From Verrucomicrobia subdivision 6 bacterium (lineage in GTDB: Bacteria > Verrucomicrobiota > Verrucomicrobiia > Methylacidiphilales > Verrucolacustridaceae): a DNA stretch of 9,411 nt. A program made the translations under genes and the position numbers. Under the pieces are notes generated by a model. The model saw only the letters and a program-made list of their open reading frames with translations. It had not been told where the DNA came from and made no database searches. The stretch is taken from positions 1 through 9,411 of the forward strand of contig CAMBGW010000032.1 of assembly GCA_945866245.1 (NCBI GenBank). Reading direction: 5' to 3'. Shown here piece after piece: positions 5,951 to 9,411 of this stretch. Position 1 is the stretch's first letter; each line of letters starts with the position of its first letter.

Positions 5951-7504
5951 ATGTTTGGGATTCCTATTGTGGGTTGGATTTGTGCTGGAGTGACTGGTCT
6001 TGGGCTGACGATGGGGTTCGCCCCTTTTCAGCAGCCTTTGGCAGGGTGGCTGTCGTTGATTCCGTTGGCTTACTATGGGGTTCGGGAAAGGCCAAGCCTT
6101 CCCCACAGCTTTTGGCTGGGTGCATTTGCTGGGGCGACTCACTTCCTGACTACCTTTAGCTGGCTGACCACGGTGACCGTTGCGGGATGGATCATGCTCT
6201 CTCTCTACATGGCGATCTATCCTGCGATCTGGTTTGTCCTATGGGTACGTTTTGCGGGGTCGGATTCTACGCCGATGACGAGTTGGGGGAATATTCGGCA
6301 TGTTGTTTTGGGAGCTTCGGCATGGGTGGTGACTGAATGGCTTCGGGAAACGGTATTCAGTGGGTTTGGATGGAATGGGTTGGGAGTTTCTCAAGGGCAA
6401 CTTCTCCTTTTGTCGCAGATTGCCGATCTTGGTGGTGTCCCTCTGATCTCTTGGGTGGTGGCTTATGGGGGACTGACCTTGACCCTGACGGCTCGCCGTT
6501 TCGAGTTGGAGATTCGAGGAGCGCAAAAGTGGAAACCCAGGTGGGATTTCACCGCGGGAGTTTTCGTTCTGGGAGTGACGATGGTGTATGGATCAAAAAC
6601 GATTTTTTCATCACAGGAGAGACCTTGGTTGAATTTAAGTTACGCGGCGATCCAACCTGCAGTTCCCCAAGATCCGTGGAAGTCAGCCAAGATGAGCCGA
6701 GTGGCGGAAGAGTTAAGCCGATGGTCGGAGGTTGCGCTTACGCAAAGTGGTCCGATTGACCTGCTGATTTGGCCCGAGAGCTTGGCAGGCACGGGTTGGC
6801 AAGAGGAGCCCGCATTGAGCCGAGCGGTGGAAAAGGCACGTGAGTTTGGGGCACGGAGCTTGCTGACTGGTTCTCTAGATATTCGGGGAAATAAAACATT
6901 TAACAGCGCAGTTCTTTTTACCGGTCCGGAGGGTCAAGCACCTCAGGTCTATGATAAAACCCATCTCGTTATTATGGGTGAATACGTTCCGCTGGCGGAT
7001 ATTTTTCCGTGGCTGAGAAAATTAGTCCCTCCGGGTGGAGATCTCACCGAAGGAGCGCGGGTAGGGATAGTCGAACTTGCGGGTTCGGGGGTGAAAATTG
7101 CCCCCTTGATCTGTTTTGAGGATTCGGTAGCGCGGGTGGTGCGAAGGGCAGCGCAAAAACTACCTCATCTTTTAGTGAATTTGACGAATGATGCTTGGTT
7201 TGGAAGGTCGGCAGGAGCGGTTCAGCATTTGCAGAATGCGCGATTTCGGGCCATTGAAACCCGACTCCCTCTTTTACGGGCTACAAATGACGGAGTGACC
7301 GCGTTGATTAGCCCACGGGGAGTAATTCTTGAGCAAGTGTGGGATGCGGATTTGCTATCGTATCGCGAACCGGGATTTATTTCTGGAGAGCTGGAGCTGC
7401 GCGAGCCTCGGGCCACTTTTTACACTCGTTGGGGTGATTGGGCCGTCATGTTATCTGGCGGACTGGTGGCGTTCGGTTTTTTTGGGATTCGGGAAGTCAC
7501 TTGA
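5951..7504 (+). CDS. lnt: Apolipoprotein N-acyltransferase
   Basis: Inner-membrane enzyme that adds the third acyl chain to the N-terminal diacylglyceryl-cysteine of lipoproteins, the last step of lipoprotein maturation in Gram-negative bacteria. 517 residues, normal for the family. Hydrophobic membrane segments fill about 1-215, with GFGWNGLGVSQ (138-148) matching the conserved GFPW-type loop, and the last helix is near 497-512. The periplasmic nitrilase-like domain (about 228-490) has the catalytic triad Glu276 (LIWPES), Lys336 (YDKTHLVIMGEYVP) and Cys388 (PLICFEDS), plus NLTNDAWFG (410-418) and LLRATNDG. The ATG follows AAAAAAGAAT; GAGGGG is 13 nt upstream, farther than usual. It is followed 33 nt later by prfB, a pairing I associate with Verrucomicrobiota, and probably shares its transcript. 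Confidence 0.95.
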   Translation: MFGIPIVGWICAGVTGLGLTMGFAPFQQPLAGWLSLIPLAYYGVRERPSLPHSFWLGAFAGATHFLTTFSWLTTVTVAGWIMLSLYMAIYPAIWFVLWVRFAGSDSTPMTSWGNIRHVVLGASAWVVTEWLRETVFSGFGWNGLGVSQGQLLLLSQIADLGGVPLISWVVAYGGLTLTLTARRFELEIRGAQKWKPRWDFTAGVFVLGVTMVYGSKTIFSSQERPWLNLSYAAIQPAVPQDPWKSAKMSRVAEELSRWSEVALTQSGPIDLLIWPESLAGTGWQEEPALSRAVEKAREFGARSLLTGSLDIRGNKTFNSAVLFTGPEGQAPQVYDKTHLVIMGEYVPLADIFPWLRKLVPPGGDLTEGARVGIVELAGSGVKIAPLICFEDSVARVVRRAAQKLPHLLVNLTNDAWFGRSAGAVQHLQNARFRAIETRLPLLRATNDGVTALISPRGVILEQVWDADLLSYREPGFISGELELREPRATFYTRWGDWAVMLSGGLVAFGFFGIREVT

Positions 7505-7537
7505 GCGAGGGGTGCTTTTGAGGCACTTTAAAGACCG

Positions 7538-8669
7538 ATGCCTTTACCCACCGAGACCGTCGACCTTGCCTCCGTGAACTCCCGCTTGCGGGAGTTGCGG
7601 AGGTTTCTTTGACCCAGCCAAACTAGAAACCCAGCTGAAGGAGTTGGAGGGCAGGATGTCGGCCCCAGATTTTTGGAACGATTCGACAAAAGCCCAGAAG
7701 ATCGCAGCGGAAGCCAATGGTTTGCGGAAGAAGTTGGATTTGATGAAGGAGTTAGAGCGTAAGATTGCTGATTTGCCGGTGCATCAAGAGTTGGCAGAGG
7801 AAGATGGGGGGCCTGCGGCTCAAGCTGACTTTATGAGGGAGCTCCGTGCGGGTTTGGCCATGTTGGAGCAGACCGAGGTGCAATTTATTCTCTCCCAGCC
7901 GGACGATCGGAGAAATGCGATTTTGAGTCTGAATGCGGGGGCGGGTGGGACGGAGGCGTGTGATTGGGCAAATATTTTGATGCGGATGTATCAGAGGTGG
8001 GCAGAGCGCCGTGGATTCAAGGTTGAGGTGCTCGATATTTTATCGGGGGAGGAGGCGGGAATCAAAAATGCCATGCTCCGGATTTCGGGAGAGAATGCCT
8101 ATGGGTATCTGAAGGCAGACCGTGGGGTACACCGTTTGGTGAGGATCTCTCCATTCAATTCGCAGGGAAAGAGGCAGACCTCTTTTGCCTCGGCCGAAAT
8201 TGTTCCAGAGCCGGATGAGGAAGTTGAATTGGAGATTCCTGATAAGGATCTTCGTGTGGACGTGTTTCGGGCGGGGGGTCACGGGGGGCAGGGGGTGAAC
8301 ACGACCGATTCGGCAGTGCGAATCACCCACTTTCCCACCGGCTTGGTGGTGACATGCCAAAATGAGAGATCCCAGATTAAAAACCGTGCGACAGCGATGA
8401 AGGTTTTGGCTGCTCGAATCAAGCAGTCGGAACTCGATAAGAAGATGGCTGAGCAGGAGCAAAACTATGCGGCGAAGGGGCAGATTGGTTGGGGGCACCA
8501 GATTCGCTCCTATGTTCTTCAACCTTATCAGATGGTAAAGGATTTGCGGACGGGGGAGCAGACAAGTGATGTGCAGGCGGTGTTGGATGGAGAGATCGAC
8601 CCTTTCTTAAATGCTTTCTTGAAGGGAAAGAAGAGATCGGGTCCGATTGAGGAAGAGGAGGAGGAATGA
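7538..8669 (+). CDS. prfB: Peptide chain release factor 2, expressed by programmed +1 frameshift
   Basis: Recognises UGA and UAA stop codons and triggers peptide release. Frame 0 starts at ATG 7538 (an in-frame TAA lies at 7529) and encodes 24 residues beginning MPLPTETVD and ending RRFL, then stops at TGA 7610-7612. A +1 shift at CTT continues as GAC (7611) = DPAKLETQLKELEGRM, giving 376 residues (E. coli RF2 is 365). The stop-recognition tripeptide SPF falls at 204-206 and the catalytic GGQ at 249-251, almost the E. coli positions. GGTEACDWANILMRMY supports RF2. Oddities: GGQ is followed by Gly-Val-Asn rather than the common His-Val-Asn, and the protein ends in six Glu. A simple open-frame call would begin wrongly at a TTG at 7644. 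lnt precedes and trpC follows with an ATGA overlap. Confidence 0.96.
7568..7604 (+). promoter_or_regulatory. Stem-loop covering the frameshift Shine-Dalgarno of prfB
   Basis: Inner stem: AACTCCCG (7577-7584) pairs perfectly with CGGGAGTT (7589-7596) around loop CTTG (7585-7588), a CUUG tetraloop closed by G-C. Outer stem: CCTCCG (7569-7574) pairs with CGGAGG (7598-7603), plus G7568-T7604 as a wobble pair; only TG (7575-7576) opposite G7597 is unpaired. The outer 3' arm contains the GGAGG that stimulates the frameshift. TTTCTTT (7604-7610) follows, so the element also looks like an intrinsic terminator. The whole structure lies inside the first prfB frame. Confidence 0.6.
7599..7613 (+). promoter_or_regulatory. 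Programmed +1 frameshift signal of prfB
   Basis: GGAGG (7599-7603), 3-nt spacer TTT, then slippery CTT (7607-7609), stop TGA (7610-7612) and C. This matches the known bacterial prfB arrangement, where an SD-like element 3 nt before CTT-TGA-C promotes slippage of peptidyl-tRNA-Leu. Scarce RF2 lets the UGA wait and the shift occur, giving autoregulation. Confidence 0.95.
8656..8661 (+). promoter_or_regulatory. Ribosome binding site of trpC inside the prfB coding end
   Basis: AGGAGG ends 4 nt before the trpC ATG (8666) and is part of a longer purine run (8651-8665), which encodes most of the C-terminal Glu tail of RF2. It is by far the strongest SD in the window. Confidence 0.75.
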
Positions 8670-9411
8670 GCCAAGTGCATGATAAGTTAGCGGCTATCCT
8701 TGCGACCAAGCGCAAGGAGGCTGAGGCAATCGAGGGCATGAAGTCGGAACTGCGCCGACAGGCGTTGCTCCGAAATGATTTTCGTGGGTTTCGAAACGGC
8801 CTGTTTCAGCCGGGTGTTGTCACCGTGATTGCGGAGTGCAAGGCGGCCTCACCTACGGCGGGATCGATCGTTGCCAAGTATGACCCAGTGGCGCAGGCCA
8901 AGCTGTATGAGGCGGGAGGTGCGGGGGCGATTTCGGTATTAACGGATCGGGAATATTTTCAGGGGTGCCTTGCTGATATGCAAGCCGTGCGGGAGGCGGT
9001 GCGGGTTCCGGTTCTACGAAAAGATTTTATCCTTACGGAGGCTCAAGTGTACGAAAGTGTGGCATCGGGTGCGGACGCTTTTTTACTTATCGTGGCCGCT
9101 TTAACGGATGATGAGTTTAAGAGGCTGCATGATTTGGGGCGAACCTTGCAGTCGGATGTGCTTGTGGAGGTTCACGATTTGGCGGAGATGGATCGCGCCT
9201 TAGAGATCGATGCGGACATCATCGGGATCAACAACCGAAATCTGCACACTTTTGAGGTGGATCTAAGCACGACAGAGGAGTTGGCGACTGAGATCCCCTC
9301 CGACTGCCTTGGAATCAGCGAGAGCGGGATCCGGACCCAGGAGGATGTGAAACGTGTTGTCGATCAGGGGATTCATTGCCTTTTAGTCGGGGAGACCCTG
9401 ATGAGGGATGG
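8666..9411 (+). CDS. trpC: Indole-3-glycerol phosphate synthase (3' end outside the window)
   Basis: Closes the indole ring of tryptophan from CdRP, releasing CO2 and water; cytoplasmic TIM barrel. 248 residues are visible and the last ~10-20 are missing. Active-site residues: Glu57 and Lys59 in IAECKAASP (usual form K-x-x-SPS; here SPT), Lys119 in LRKDF, Glu168 in LVEVH, Asn189 in INNRNLHTFEVDL, Glu219 in SESGI, and the phosphate-binding LLVGETLM near the end. The ATG overlaps the prfB stop as ATGA and has an AGGAGG SD, so it is probably translationally coupled to RF2. No other trp gene is visible; the next gene is beyond the edge. Confidence 0.95.
   Translation, partial: MSQVHDKLAAILATKRKEAEAIEGMKSELRRQALLRNDFRGFRNGLFQPGVVTVIAECKAASPTAGSIVAKYDPVAQAKLYEAGGAGAISVLTDREYFQGCLADMQAVREAVRVPVLRKDFILTEAQVYESVASGADAFLLIVAALTDDEFKRLHDLGRTLQSDVLVEVHDLAEMDRALEIDADIIGINNRNLHTFEVDLSTTEELATEIPSDCLGISESGIRTQEDVKRVVDQGIHCLLVGETLMRD

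Noticed and set aside
7568..7610. Hairpin plus T-rich stretch as a plain terminator for lnt
   Set aside because: It lies inside the first reading frame of prfB, 60 nt past the lnt stop, so simple termination there would also silence prfB and trpC. An attenuator or translational role remains possible.
7644..8669. TTG at 7644 as the start of release factor 2
   Set aside because: It would remove conserved N-terminal residues; the upstream frame with CTTTGAC and a correctly spaced GGAGG explains the missing part.

Overview
The window is a compact, roughly mid-GC bacterial chromosome segment. It carries ten protein genes, almost no non-coding DNA, and no RNA gene, mobile element or CRISPR array that I could see. 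A Gram-negative host is indicated by apolipoprotein N-acyltransferase (lnt) and a bifunctional prepilin peptidase. The lnt-prfB pair, the carotenoid genes, the long-form CysE and the frequent GTG/TTG starts with weak Shine-Dalgarno (SD) sites remind me of a marine Verrucomicrobiota (Opitutales-like) genome. That assignment is an inference from gene content only.

Left part (1-2252). Three genes point left: aroE (shikimate dehydrogenase), then an A24 prepilin peptidase overlapping it by ATGA, then the start of an unidentified secreted protein that runs off the left edge. Divergent from aroE is cysE (serine O-acetyltransferase). The short aroE/cysE divergent region holds a tandem 10-bp repeat, an inverted repeat and a possible promoter.

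Middle part (3172-5868). This is an isoprenoid/carotenoid block: a trans-polyprenyl diphosphate synthase, a phytoene/squalene synthase starting 4 bases after it, and a convergent CruF-family carotenoid hydratase whose stop codon interlocks with that of the synthase (shared TTAA). Together they suggest synthesis of GGPP, condensation to phytoene and later C-1,2 hydration of an acyclic carotenoid end. The desaturase and other tailoring enzymes are not in the window.

Right part (5951-9411). lnt, prfB and trpC run rightward as a tight unit. prfB (release factor 2) has the classical programmed +1 frameshift: a 24-codon first frame ends at an in-frame UGA in CTTTGAC, preceded at 3 nt by GGAGG. The most unusual observation is that this internal SD lies in the 3' arm of a long, nearly perfect stem-loop (7568-7604). 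Its 5' arm carries an anti-SD-like CCTCC, its loop is a CUUG tetraloop, and a T-rich stretch follows. The 3' end of prfB encodes six glutamates with purine-rich codons that double as the SD for trpC, whose start overlaps the prfB stop (ATGA). This puts a tryptophan-biosynthesis gene in translational contact with the frameshift-controlled release-factor gene.

Apart from the prfB leader structure, this is an ordinary housekeeping and pigment region, and I do not see a new defence or mobile system.
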